DNA of 17,539 bases from Methanomassiliicoccales archaeon. Lineage in GTDB: Archaea > Thermoplasmatota > Thermoplasmata > Methanomassiliicoccales > UBA472. A program made the position numbers and the translations under genes. Location: NCBI GenBank assembly GCA_025457905.1, contig JALOTM010000003.1, forward strand, positions 1 through 17,539. The letters run 5' to 3'. Shown here piece after piece: positions 6,807-14,496 of the stretch (the first letter of the stretch is position 1; every line of letters starts with the position of its first letter). Under the pieces are notes generated by a model that was given only the letters and a program-made list of their open reading frames with translations, did no database searches and was not told the origin of the DNA.

Positions 6807-8011
6807 CAGATCACCTCGCTGAAGATCTCCAGGTCCACAGCCAGCTCGTCCTCGTCCACGGCCGGCCGCACCGCCAGCCACAGGCCCCCGCCCCGCGGCT
6901 CCGCCCGGGCGTAGCCGTCCAGGCGGCTGGCGCGTCGCATCAGGTCCATCAGCCATCCCCGCCGGTCCTCACGGTCCTGGCCCAATGCCAGGAAGCGGTC
7001 CGCCTGGGCGGCCGCGGCCTCCAGGGCGAAGCTGACCTCGTAGATGTGCCGGAAGCACTGCCAGCGCATGCGCTGCCGGGCCTCCTCCCGGCTGGCGGAG
7101 CGGACGTCCTCCAGGCCCTCCAGGTCCGCGAAGTGCAGGGCGCCGTCGGCGGCCACCACTGCGTCCTTGTCCAGCCAGACGTCGTTCAGGTCCAGGCCCA
7201 GGTACCCTCCCTTCCCGTCCTCCCGCAGAGTGCGGGCGTAGAGGGTGAGCGCCGCCAGGGAGGAGCGGCACAGGTTCTCCAGGAAGGCCTCGCACTGCTG
7301 CCGGGAGCGCAGGCCGAACATGGAGAAGGCCACCTCGGTGTCCGTGCCGAAGGCCACCGGGCTCTGGAAGTACACCCGCACGTTGGAGGGCATGAGCCTG
7401 ACCTCCTGCCAGTACGATCCCTCGTAGCGACGGTACCAGTACATGGACGACGCCAGGCGCTCCGCCTCCCTGGGCAGGCGGACGGCGGCCACCACCGGGC
7501 AGATGCGGAACCCGGCGATGCTGTCCCCCTGCCCCCTCATGCTGGCCAGCAATGCGAGCATGGCGTTGTCCGGGGCTTGGGCCCCATAAGGGGCGCAGCC
7601 GTACCACCTCTCGCTGGTGATGAACCTGGTCGCCTCCGGGCCGGAGGGGAGGGAGGCCTGCACCGCAGGGTCGCGGCAGATCTCCCGCAGCATGGGCAGG
7701 GTGATGCGCTGGTGGGCGAAGGCGTCGAACTGCGCCCCGCAGCCCTTCACGCACAGCAGGAACTCCTTGTCACCGATGACGAACCTATGCTGGGGGAGGA
7801 TGGCGGAGCGGTTGTCGTCGCTCACGCCCATGACCTCCTTGCCTAGGACAGCGCCGTTCAGCATGCGGCCCATCAGCGCCGGCAGGTAGCAGCCGCTCAC
7901 CTCTTCCGTCCAGGCGGCGCGCAGCTGCGGGTTCCCCACCACCTCCTGCGGGCGCTCCGCCCGCAGCAGCCGCACCGGTTCGTTGGGCACGTGCACCGCC
8001 GGGACGGTCAT
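6806..8011 (-). CDS. Unrecognised 401-residue protein, possible kinase-fold relative
   Basis: Soluble protein of unknown family, encoded between the membrane-bound acetyltransferase and the helical protein. Some motifs recall the protein kinase-like fold: a strand FLLCVKGCG (84-92) with K89 where an ATP-contacting lysine would sit, GYLGLDLNDVWLDKD (269-283) resembling a DxxxN catalytic loop, and ALHFADLEG (291-299) where a DFG-like metal site would fall. The spacing and a flexible first lobe recall SelO or aminoglycoside-kinase-like proteins, but the match is weak and the invariant loop histidine is missing. It has seven cysteines. Start at ATG 8011 is supported by GGAGG five bases upstream and by the one-base TGATG overlap with the preceding gene. 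A kinase call is inference; unknown function is the safe label. Confidence 0.72.
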   Translation of the reverse strand: MTVPAVHVPNEPVRLLRAERPQEVVGNPQLRAAWTEEVSGCYLPALMGRMLNGAVLGKEVMGVSDDNRSAILPQHRFVIGDKEFLLCVKGCGAQFDAFAHQRITLPMLREICRDPAVQASLPSGPEATRFITSERWYGCAPYGAQAPDNAMLALLASMRGQGDSIAGFRICPVVAAVRLPREAERLASSMYWYRRYEGSYWQEVRLMPSNVRVYFQSPVAFGTDTEVAFSMFGLRSRQQCEAFLENLCRSSLAALTLYARTLREDGKGGYLGLDLNDVWLDKDAVVAADGALHFADLEGLEDVRSASREEARQRMRWQCFRHIYEVSFALEAAAAQADRFLALGQDREDRRGWLMDLMRRASRLDGYARAEPRGGGLWLAVRPAVDEDELAVDLEIFSEVI

Positions 8012-9678
8012 CACAGCCTCCGGTGCGCCTCGGTGAGCATCAGGTCCGGGTTGCGGGACAGGTAGGCGCTCTCCCCCACCTTGGCGAAGCCGGCGCGGCG
8101 GGCCACGCTCAGGGACGCCAGGTTGAAGCGGGAGATCTCCACCAGCACCTCCTCCACCCCCAGCGCCGCCAAGGTGTTCAGGCGGGCGGCCATCAGGTCC
8201 TTGCCTAGGCCGTGGGAGCGGTTCTGGGGAAGCACCGTCAGCGTGTGCAGGCGGGCCGTCCTTCCGGCCACGGTGGCGAAGGCGAAGCCCACCACCCGTC
8301 CCCGGTCCACGGCCACGAACCCCACGTCCCCGCCCCTGAAGGAGTGCTTGATCCACTTCTTGGCCCTGCCCTTGTACACCTGCTCCGCTATCCTGGTCAC
8401 GGTGGGCAGGTCGCTCTCGGTCATGGCCCGGATGCGGCCGGCGTCGAAGGGCTGCGCCCGGGGCCCCCGCAGGCGGAGCACATCGAAGGTGTCCACCAGC
8501 ACCGCTCCGGGCACCTTCCAGTTCTCCTCCCTGGTGTCCAGGAAGAAATGCTTCACGGGAAGGCGCTTCAGCAGCGCCTTGGCCACCCGCGGGTCCTCGG
8601 CGAACACCGTGCCCATGGCCGATTCCCGGTTCTTGATGGCCAGGCCCACCACCTTGCCGCCGGAGAAGGCGGCTACCACCGGGTCGCGCATGCTCAGCGC
8701 CCGGGCGGCGAAGGAGGGCACCAGGGGCGCGAAGTTGGAGGAGCCGGCCCATTCCATCCCGACCAGCCGCTTGGTGCTCCACAGGCGCTTCAGCCGCACC
8801 TCCATGGGCAACGAGGTGGGCTTCCCCGGCTCGGCCTTGAACCTGTAGCGGGAGGGGCCGAAGTACAGCCTCCAGCCCACGGCCACCGCTCCCAGCGCCA
8901 CCGCCGGGATCCCCACGTACACGCCCAGCAGCTGGCCGTAGTCGATGGGCACGGCATAGCTGCTGGCGGTGAGCCGCACCACCTCCCGCCAGTGGAAGCC
9001 ATCGTTGTAGTAGTAATCGTCCTCGTTGTAATCCTCCGCTATGATGAAGCCAGTGGCCTTGTCGAAGTAGTACAAGTCCCAGTAATCCGCGTAGAAGAAT
9101 CCGTAGACATCGTCGCGCAGGAAGCTTCCCGCGGTCTCCAGCTTCATGCCTTTGTAGGGGACCAGGCCGCACCACACGGTGCAGCCGTCGTCCGTGCTCT
9201 GGTAGTAATCGTCCAGCACCTGAACCCAATCCCCCTCCACGGTCCAGCTGGGGATCCAGAACCACACTCGCGGGTCGAGGGTCTGGAAGTCCACGTCCAC
9301 CTCGCCGAGGGCGTACTGCCGGGTCCTCAGGTCGAAATGGAAGTAGGTATCTATGCTGGCGGAGTCGTAGCTGCCGTCGCTGGCCTGGTAGTTCCACCAG
9401 CCGGTGCGGTGCACGGTCAGCGTGCTGCCGGACTGCGCCACCACCTCATAGCGGCTGTGGGAGCGCACGGTCTCCGTGTAGCCATAGTACCAGCCGTAGC
9501 CGTTCTCCAGGTAGGTGTTGTAATCGTACTCGAACCAGTCGCCCGGCTTGGGCTGGTAGGCGGCGTCCGCCCCCGTCACCGGGAGCGCCAGCGCCCCTAG
9601 CGCCCAGATGAGCAGCAGCACCGCACCTGCCTTGGCAAGCGAGCTCGTAGTGGTGAACGTCCCGAACGACATCCCCAT
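8011..9678 (-). CDS. Membrane-anchored GNAT acetyltransferase with extracellular domain
   Basis: A 555-residue multidomain protein. Residues 1-40 form a signal peptide (K16, hydrophobic 17-33, cleavage near ADA-A). Residues 41-245 make a beta-rich extracellular domain, very rich in Tyr, Trp and Asp (seven tyrosines in 51-70), with C166 and C170 as its only cysteines. A membrane segment (about 248-269) is followed by positive residues (R270, R277, R279, K281), which points to a cytoplasmic C-terminus. Residues 290-405 look like a degenerate GNAT half (VVAAFSGGKVVGLAI). Residues 413-550 are a full GNAT domain with the acetyl-CoA loop QNRSHGLGKD (485-494) and a SRFNLASLSVARRAGF ending (516-531). 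It heads a three-gene operon. ATG 9678 is first after the TATA-like box; Met3 at 9672 is equally possible. The acceptor substrate is unknown. Confidence 0.85.
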   Translation of the reverse strand: MGMSFGTFTTTSSLAKAGAVLLLIWALGALALPVTGADAAYQPKPGDWFEYDYNTYLENGYGWYYGYTETVRSHSRYEVVAQSGSTLTVHRTGWWNYQASDGSYDSASIDTYFHFDLRTRQYALGEVDVDFQTLDPRVWFWIPSWTVEGDWVQVLDDYYQSTDDGCTVWCGLVPYKGMKLETAGSFLRDDVYGFFYADYWDLYYFDKATGFIIAEDYNEDDYYYNDGFHWREVVRLTASSYAVPIDYGQLLGVYVGIPAVALGAVAVGWRLYFGPSRYRFKAEPGKPTSLPMEVRLKRLWSTKRLVGMEWAGSSNFAPLVPSFAARALSMRDPVVAAFSGGKVVGLAIKNRESAMGTVFAEDPRVAKALLKRLPVKHFFLDTREENWKVPGAVLVDTFDVLRLRGPRAQPFDAGRIRAMTESDLPTVTRIAEQVYKGRAKKWIKHSFRGGDVGFVAVDRGRVVGFAFATVAGRTARLHTLTVLPQNRSHGLGKDLMAARLNTLAALGVEEVLVEISRFNLASLSVARRAGFAKVGESAYLSRNPDLMLTEAHRRL

Positions 9679-9708
9679 CTTCCCCGCTGGAACGATTCGC
9701 GGGTCCGG

Positions 9709-9716
9709 TAATAAAG
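9709..9716 (-). promoter_or_regulatory. TATA-like box of the GNAT operon
   Basis: Minus-strand CTTTATTA is centred about 34 bases before the ATG at 9678, in the 49-base gap after the pheA stop. It suggests that the three-gene operon has its own promoter and is not only read through from the his-lysC-pheA operon. Confidence 0.5.
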
Positions 9717-9727
9717 CTGAGCCTCGC

Positions 9728-10561
9728 CTAGGCCCGCGGCTCCTTGGCCCGGTGGTAGGAGCCGAACACCTTGACGAAGGAGGCCTTGGTGACCAGCTCC
9801 ATGAGCGCGTCCCTGACCCGGGGGTCGGAGACGTGCCCGTCGATGTCCGCGTAGAACACGTACTCCCAGGTGCGCCCCTTCCGCGGCCGGGACTCCAGCT
9901 TGTTCAGGTTCACGCCGCGCTCGGCGAACACCCCGATGCACTTGTGCAGCGCCCCCGGGATGTTCTTGGTGCTGAAGGCCAGGGAGGTCTTGTCCCCTTC
10001 GGTGGGCATGGAGGCCGTCTTCTCCAGCACGAAGAAGCGCGTGTAGTTGCGCTGCCCGGTCTGGATGTCCTCGGCCAGGATCTTCATCCCGTAGGCGGAG
10101 GCGGCCCGGCGGGAGGCGATGGCCGCCTCCTCCCTGAGCCCCCGCTCCTTGACCATCATCACGCTCCCGGCGGTGTCGTAGGCGGGCACCTTCTCCCATT
10201 CCGGGTGAGCGGCCAGGAAGGCGCGGCATTGGCCGAGCGCCTGGGGGTGGGAGTACACCCTCCGGATGTCCTGGAGGGCGGCCTCGGGATGCCCGATGAG
10301 GCAGTGCCGCACCCATACCAGGACCTCGCCCGTTACCGTCAGGTCGCTGTCCAGCAGCAGGTCGGATACGGCGGTCACGCTGCCCTCCAGGGAGTTCTCC
10401 ACCGGCACCACCGCGTGCGAGACCTCGCCCGACTCCACCTTGAGGAAGACCTCCTCGAACTCGTTGCAGGGGACCGCCTCCACGTCGTCGTGGAAGTAGG
10501 AGTGGACGGCGTCCTCGCTGTACGCCCCCCTCACCCCTTGGAAAGCTGCCCTTTGGCTCAT
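9728..10561 (-). CDS. pheA: Prephenate dehydratase with ACT domain
   Basis: Converts prephenate to phenylpyruvate in phenylalanine synthesis, in the cytoplasm. The 277 residues match the usual length of monofunctional enzymes with no chorismate mutase domain. The catalytic PDT part (about 4-180) shows FQGVRGAYSE (7-16), VPVENSLEGSV (52-62), SHPQALGQC (104-112) and the essential RNYTRFFV with T174-R175-F176. The ACT domain (about 192-268) carries GALH (203-206) and ESRP (223-226), the phenylalanine-binding signatures, so feedback inhibition by phenylalanine is expected. The ATG lies one base beyond the stop of the aspartate kinase gene, so translation is probably coupled; the Shine-Dalgarno sequence is weak. 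It is the last gene of the amino-acid operon. Confidence 0.96.
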   Translation of the reverse strand: MSQRAAFQGVRGAYSEDAVHSYFHDDVEAVPCNEFEEVFLKVESGEVSHAVVPVENSLEGSVTAVSDLLLDSDLTVTGEVLVWVRHCLIGHPEAALQDIRRVYSHPQALGQCRAFLAAHPEWEKVPAYDTAGSVMMVKERGLREEAAIASRRAASAYGMKILAEDIQTGQRNYTRFFVLEKTASMPTEGDKTSLAFSTKNIPGALHKCIGVFAERGVNLNKLESRPRKGRTWEYVFYADIDGHVSDPRVRDALMELVTKASFVKVFGSYHRAKEPRA

Positions 10562-10562
10562 C

Positions 10563-11936
10563 CTAGCCCGCCTGGTGGAAGAACTCGTTGTGGATGGCCC
10601 TCGTGGTCCGCTCCAGGTCCTTCTTGTCCACCGTGAAGTGGTAGGCCACCAGCGATGCGCCGGCGGAGATCATGTTCACGCTCACGCCCTCCCTGGCCAC
10701 GGCGGTGAAGACGCGCGCGGCGATGCCCTTCTCGTAGCCCAGCCCCTCCCCGACCACGCACAGCAGGGCGATGTCCTCGACCGTCTCGATGCGCTCGATG
10801 ACGCCCCTCTTCGAGGCCTCCAGGGCCCTCTGCGCCAGGGGCACGTCGTTCTTGGCGATGAGGAAGGCCACGCAGGTCTGGGAGGTGGCCGCGGAGTAGA
10901 TGTTCACCCCCGCGTCGGTCAGCTTGCTGGAGATCTCCGAGATCACCCCGGTCTTGTAGCCCGCCCCGGCGCCGTAGATCTTGATGATGGCCAGGTTCTT
11001 CATGAAGGAGATGGACTTGATGCCCTGCACCTTCTGCACGCCCGAGGGCTTGATGGCCGTGCCCCGGAGCTCGGGCCGGAAGACGTTCTTGACGTAGATG
11101 GTGATGTTCTTCATGCGCGCCGGCTCCACGGTGCGCGGATGCAGCACCTGCGCCCCGAAGTAGGAGAGCTCGGCCGCCTCGTCGTAGGAGAGGGTTTCGA
11201 TGGGCACCGCCTCCTTCACGATCTTGGGGTCCACGGACATGAAGCCGTCCACGTCCTTCCAGATCTCCAGGGAGTCGGCGTTCAGGGCGTTGGCCACGAC
11301 GGCCGCGGAATAGTCGGAGCCGTTGCGGCCGAAGATGGTCACGTGGCCCTCCGGGGTCCTCCCGAAGAAGCCGGTGATGACCGGCGTCTCGCCCCGGTCG
11401 AACATGTGCCGGATGCGGGGGCAGATGTTCTTGGCCGTGGCGTCCAGGACGGCGCTGGCTCCTCCGTACACGCCGTCGGTGATGATGCCCAGCTCGTCGG
11501 CGTCGATGGGCACGGCCTTCACCCCCATGTCCTGCAGGGTGGCGGCCACCAGCACCACCGACAGCCTCTCGCCCAGCGACTGGATTATGTCCTGGGTGCG
11601 GGGCGTGAGCTCCTCCAGGTAGACGAAGCCGTACAGCGCCCGCTCCAGCCTGGTGAGCTTGTCCTTGATCTTGGCGCAGGCCTCCTTGCGGACGGTCTCC
11701 GAGGACACGCTCTCCCTCAGCAGCGCGATGTGCTTGTCCTCCATGCCCTTGATGAAGGCCTCGATCTCGTCCTCCCGGCGCAGCTGGCCCATGAACTGGA
11801 TGAGCTCCTCGGTGACGCCGGAGAGGGCGGAGACCACCACCACCTTCAGCTCGTCCCCGGTGGCGATGATCTTGCACACGCGCTTCATGGCCTCCCCGCT
11901 CTTCAGCGAGGAGCCCCCGAACTTCATGACCTTCAT
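10563..11936 (-). CDS. lysC: Aspartate kinase, monofunctional, with two ACT domains
   Basis: Phosphorylates L-aspartate with ATP, the first step toward lysine, threonine and methionine. The 457 residues match the archaeal enzymes in length. The kinase domain (1-290) has KFGGSS (5-10), VSALSGVTEEL (35-45), the GERLS stretch (122-126), FGRNGSDYSAA (202-212) with the D208 region, KDVDGFMSVDP (227-237) and QVLHPRTVEPA (263-273). Two ACT modules follow (about 310-380 and 388-455), implying allosteric control by pathway end products. ATG 11936 overlaps the PHP stop as ATGA; Met4 at 11927 is an alternative start. No homoserine dehydrogenase is fused. Placement behind his genes and before pheA joins three amino-acid pathways in one transcript. 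Confidence 0.95.
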   Translation of the reverse strand: MKVMKFGGSSLKSGEAMKRVCKIIATGDELKVVVVSALSGVTEELIQFMGQLRREDEIEAFIKGMEDKHIALLRESVSSETVRKEACAKIKDKLTRLERALYGFVYLEELTPRTQDIIQSLGERLSVVLVAATLQDMGVKAVPIDADELGIITDGVYGGASAVLDATAKNICPRIRHMFDRGETPVITGFFGRTPEGHVTIFGRNGSDYSAAVVANALNADSLEIWKDVDGFMSVDPKIVKEAVPIETLSYDEAAELSYFGAQVLHPRTVEPARMKNITIYVKNVFRPELRGTAIKPSGVQKVQGIKSISFMKNLAIIKIYGAGAGYKTGVISEISSKLTDAGVNIYSAATSQTCVAFLIAKNDVPLAQRALEASKRGVIERIETVEDIALLCVVGEGLGYEKGIAARVFTAVAREGVSVNMISAGASLVAYHFTVDKKDLERTTRAIHNEFFHQAG

Positions 11937-12592
11937 GCCCGCCTCGCCCTCCTCACCAGCTCCTCGGGTGTGTCGTAAACCGCCTTCCGCGCCTCGGCCT
12001 CCGGCAGGCCGGCGGCCCTGGCCACCATCAGCGCCGTGGCCTCGTCGATCAGGTCCGAGGGGGCGTGGGCGTCGGTGTTCACCACCATCCTGGCGCCCGC
12101 CCTGAGGGCCATCATGGCCACGTGCCCGTTGGTGGGGTTGTGCGAGCGCCGGGAGGTGATCTCCAGGGCCACCTCGTTGCGCTTGGCCAGCTCCGCCTCC
12201 TCCAGGGTGATGAAGCCGGGATGCGCCAGGATGTCCACCTCCGGGTCGCTCACCGCGGCCAGGTTGGTGCCCTTCTCCACCGGCTCGTTGACGGTCTCCC
12301 CGTGTATCACGATGATCTCGGCCCCCTTGCGCCGGGCCTCGGCCACGACGTGGCCGATGCGCTTGGCCGGGACGTGGGTGATCTCCACGCCCACCAGCAG
12401 CTCCAGGCCCCATTCCTCCGCCAGCTCCACGTCCCTCCGGGCCTCGGAGATGAGGCGGTCGAGGTTGGAGAGCGAGGCGTGGTCGGTGATGGCCAGGGCT
12501 TTGTGCCCCTTGACCGCCGCGCGCCTGGCCAGCTCGATGGGTATAAGCTCGCCGTCCGAGAGCAGGGTGTGCGAGTGCAGGTCGATCCTCAT
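11933..12592 (-). CDS. PHP-domain phosphoesterase, probable histidinol-phosphate phosphatase
   Basis: A 219-residue metal-dependent phosphoesterase of the PHP family. The full metal set is visible: H6 and H8 in DLHSHT, D13, H38 in ITDHA, E70 in VGVEITH, H98 in VIHGE, H124 in LAHPG, and D174/H176 in NTDAH. It lies directly after hisIE (one base between) and overlaps the aspartate kinase gene by four bases, with GGAGG seven bases ahead of the ATG. HisB in this operon lacks the HAD phosphatase half, so histidinol phosphate needs another phosphatase; PHP enzymes such as yeast His2 and Bacillus HisJ do this job. The protein is shorter than HisJ (about 268 residues), so the assignment rests mainly on context. 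Another phosphoester substrate remains possible. Confidence 0.85.
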   Translation of the reverse strand: MRIDLHSHTLLSDGELIPIELARRAAVKGHKALAITDHASLSNLDRLISEARRDVELAEEWGLELLVGVEITHVPAKRIGHVVAEARRKGAEIIVIHGETVNEPVEKGTNLAAVSDPEVDILAHPGFITLEEAELAKRNEVALEITSRRSHNPTNGHVAMMALRAGARMVVNTDAHAPSDLIDEATALMVARAAGLPEAEARKAVYDTPEELVRRARRA

Positions 12593-12593
12593 G

Positions 12594-13196
12594 TCACTTC
12601 CTCCTCTCCGCCAGCATGCGGTACACGCCCTCCAGGTCGATGTCCTTGCCCTCCATGGCCACCATCAGGTGGTAGACGAGGTCGGCCACCTCCCAGTGCT
12701 GCGCCCTCTTGTCCGCGGACTTGCAGGCCAGGGCCACCTCCGCCGCCTCCTCGACGACCTTCTTGAGCATCTTGTCCTCGTTGCTCAGGAGCGCGGTGGT
12801 GTAGGAGCCCTCCTTGGGGTGGGCCCTGCGGTCCTGGATGACGCGCCTCAGCTCCGGGAGTATGGCGGAGGTGCCCTCCAGCTCCCCCATGAGCAGCTCG
12901 TCGAAGCAGGACGGCCTCATCAGATGGCAGGCGAGGCCGGTCTGCCGGACGCGAACCAGCAGGCAGTCGCCGTCGCAGTCCAGCTGCATGGACACGATGT
13001 CCTGGACGTGGCCGGAGGTCTCCCCCTTCATCCACAGCCTCTGCCTGGAGCGCGAGTAGAAGTGCGTGCGCCCGGTCTCCAGCATCCTGTCGTACGCCTC
13101 CTGGTTGGCGTAGGCCATCATCAGCACCTCCGAGGTGTGGGCGTCCTGCACGATCACCGGCAGGAGGCCTTTGTCGTCGAACTTTGGTCGGGTCAT
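12594..13196 (-). CDS. hisIE: Bifunctional phosphoribosyl-AMP cyclohydrolase/phosphoribosyl-ATP pyrophosphatase
   Basis: Catalyses the second and third steps of histidine synthesis: hydrolysis of PR-ATP to PR-AMP, then opening of the adenine ring. The 200 residues comprise HisI (about 1-108) with [19 protein letters not shown] (45-63), the zinc and magnesium motif CDGDC (74-78) and C90 in TGLACH. HisE (about 112-200) has EEAAEVALA (145-153) and [11 protein letters not shown] (163-173) metal-binding helices. HisI and HisE are separate in many archaea and fused in many bacteria, so the fusion may mark transfer or independent fusion. ATG 13196 overlaps the hisF stop as ATGA. Confidence 0.95.
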   Translation of the reverse strand: MTRPKFDDKGLLPVIVQDAHTSEVLMMAYANQEAYDRMLETGRTHFYSRSRQRLWMKGETSGHVQDIVSMQLDCDGDCLLVRVRQTGLACHLMRPSCFDELLMGELEGTSAILPELRRVIQDRRAHPKEGSYTTALLSNEDKMLKKVVEEAAEVALACKSADKRAQHWEVADLVYHLMVAMEGKDIDLEGVYRMLAERRK

Positions 13197-13945
13197 CGGA
13201 CGGGCACCCCCCTGTCCCTCAGGTACTGCTTGACCTGGGAGACGGTCAGCTCGCCGTAATGGAAAATCGACGCGGCCAGGGCGGCCTCCGCCCCGGTGCG
13301 GGAGAGCACCTGGTAGATGTGCTCCGCGTTCCCGCATCCCCCGGAGGCGATGACGGGTATGTCCACGGCCTCCGCCACCTTGCCCGTGAGCTCGATGTCG
13401 TAGCCGTCCTTGGTCCCGTCCGCGTCCATGCTCGTGAGAAGGATCTCGCCCGCCCCCAGCTCCTGCGCCCGGGCCGCCCACTCTATGGCGTCCAGGTCGG
13501 TGCGCCTCCGCCCTCCGTGGGTGTACACCTTCCAGCTGGCCCCCTCGCGCTTGGCGTCGATGGCCACCACCACGCACTGCCGGCCGAAGTCCTCGGCGCA
13601 CTCGCCGATGACCTCCGGCCTCTGCACGGCGATGGTGTTGATGGACACCTTGTCCGCCCCGGCATTGAGGGCGGTGCGCATGTCCTCGCGGCTGCGGATG
13701 CCCCCTCCCACCGTAAGCGGCACGAAGAGGCGCTCGGCGGTCCTCTCCACCACGTGCATGAGCGTCTTGCGCCCCTCGGCGGAGGCGGAGATGTCCAGGA
13801 AGACGATCTCGTCCGCGCCCTGCACCTCGTAGGCCGAGGCCATCTCCGGCGGGTCCCCGACCTCCTGCAGGTTGACGAAGTTGATTCCCTTCACGGTGAC
13901 GCCGTCCCTCACGTCCAGGCAGGGGATGATGCGCTTGGTGAGCAT
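13193..13945 (-). CDS. hisF: Imidazole glycerol phosphate synthase, cyclase subunit
   Basis: The (beta/alpha)8 cyclase subunit that uses ammonia from HisH to turn PRFAR into IGP and AICAR. At 250 residues it has normal length. The catalytic aspartates are D11 ([10 protein letters not shown]) and D130 ([10 protein letters not shown]). Phosphate-binding loops TVGGGIRS (78-85) and ASGGCGN plus [11 protein letters not shown] are present. The start overlaps the hisB stop by one base (TGATG), with GAGG eight bases upstream. Its partner hisH is in the same operon, three genes upstream. Confidence 0.97.
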   Translation of the reverse strand: MLTKRIIPCLDVRDGVTVKGINFVNLQEVGDPPEMASAYEVQGADEIVFLDISASAEGRKTLMHVVERTAERLFVPLTVGGGIRSREDMRTALNAGADKVSINTIAVQRPEVIGECAEDFGRQCVVVAIDAKREGASWKVYTHGGRRRTDLDAIEWAARAQELGAGEILLTSMDADGTKDGYDIELTGKVAEAVDIPVIASGGCGNAEHIYQVLSRTGAEAALAASIFHYGELTVSQVKQYLRDRGVPVR

Positions 13946-14496
13946 CAGTTCCGCCTCACTTTGGGCCGGGACTTGGTGGACAGCAGCTCCTCCCTCGGCG
14001 CCAGCGCCCTCCTCAGGGCCAGGCCCAGGGCCTTGACGCTGGCCTCCACCATGTGGTGGTCGTCGAACCCCCTCACCTTGACGACGTGCAGGGTCATGCC
14101 CGAGGACATGGCCAGGGAGCGCAGGAAGTGGTGGTAGAGGGGGTCTGGGCAGTCTATGTCCACGTACGGACGGTCGATGAGGTCCAGGGCCACGGTAACC
14201 AGGGCGTCGTCCATGGGCACGGTGGCCGAGGCGATGCGCTCGATGGGCGTTTCGCCGATGGCCTCCCTCATGGCCATGCCCATCACTATGGCCACGTCCT
14301 CCAGGAGGTGGTGGCCGTTGTCGCCCTTGCCCTCGACCCGCAGGTCGAAGGAGGCGTACTTGGCCAGGGACTCCAGCATGTGCCGCAGGAACTGGTCGTC
14401 GAGCTGCACCTCCGCCTTGCCCTGGCCATCGATCACCAGCCTCACCAGTATGTCGGTCTCCTTGGTCTTGCGCTCGATGGTGGACTCACGCCTCAT
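13945..14496 (-). CDS. hisB: Imidazoleglycerol-phosphate dehydratase
   Basis: Dehydrates IGP to imidazole acetol phosphate, the sixth step. The 183-residue protein contains only the dehydratase domain, as in archaea and most bacteria other than enterics. Both manganese-binding repeats are clear: HHLLEDV (62-68) and DDHHMVEA (145-152). The [15 protein letters not shown] stretch (38-52) is also typical. Because the HAD phosphatase half is absent, the operon must find histidinol-phosphate phosphatase elsewhere, most simply in the PHP gene. The start overlaps the hisA stop as ATGA. Confidence 0.97.
   Translation of the reverse strand: MRRESTIERKTKETDILVRLVIDGQGKAEVQLDDQFLRHMLESLAKYASFDLRVEGKGDNGHHLLEDVAIVMGMAMREAIGETPIERIASATVPMDDALVTVALDLIDRPYVDIDCPDPLYHHFLRSLAMSSGMTLHVVKVRGFDDHHMVEASVKALGLALRRALAPREELLSTKSRPKVRRN

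Noticed and set aside
5370..6956. Start of the 478-residue gene at 6956
   Set aside because: The added 50 residues are Gly/Arg/Pro-rich and overlap the upstream gene in another phase, whereas ATG 6806 has a perfect GAGGTGATC and a TGATG overlap.
6806..9397. Extension of the 401-residue gene to an 863-residue frame
   Set aside because: The extra part is an out-of-phase reading of the acetyltransferase gene. ATG 8011 has its own Shine-Dalgarno sequence and a one-base overlap with the upstream stop.
13193..14496. Frameshift at the hisF-hisB and hisB-hisA junctions
   Set aside because: The stop/start overlaps (TGATG and ATGA) are normal translational coupling; every protein is full length.
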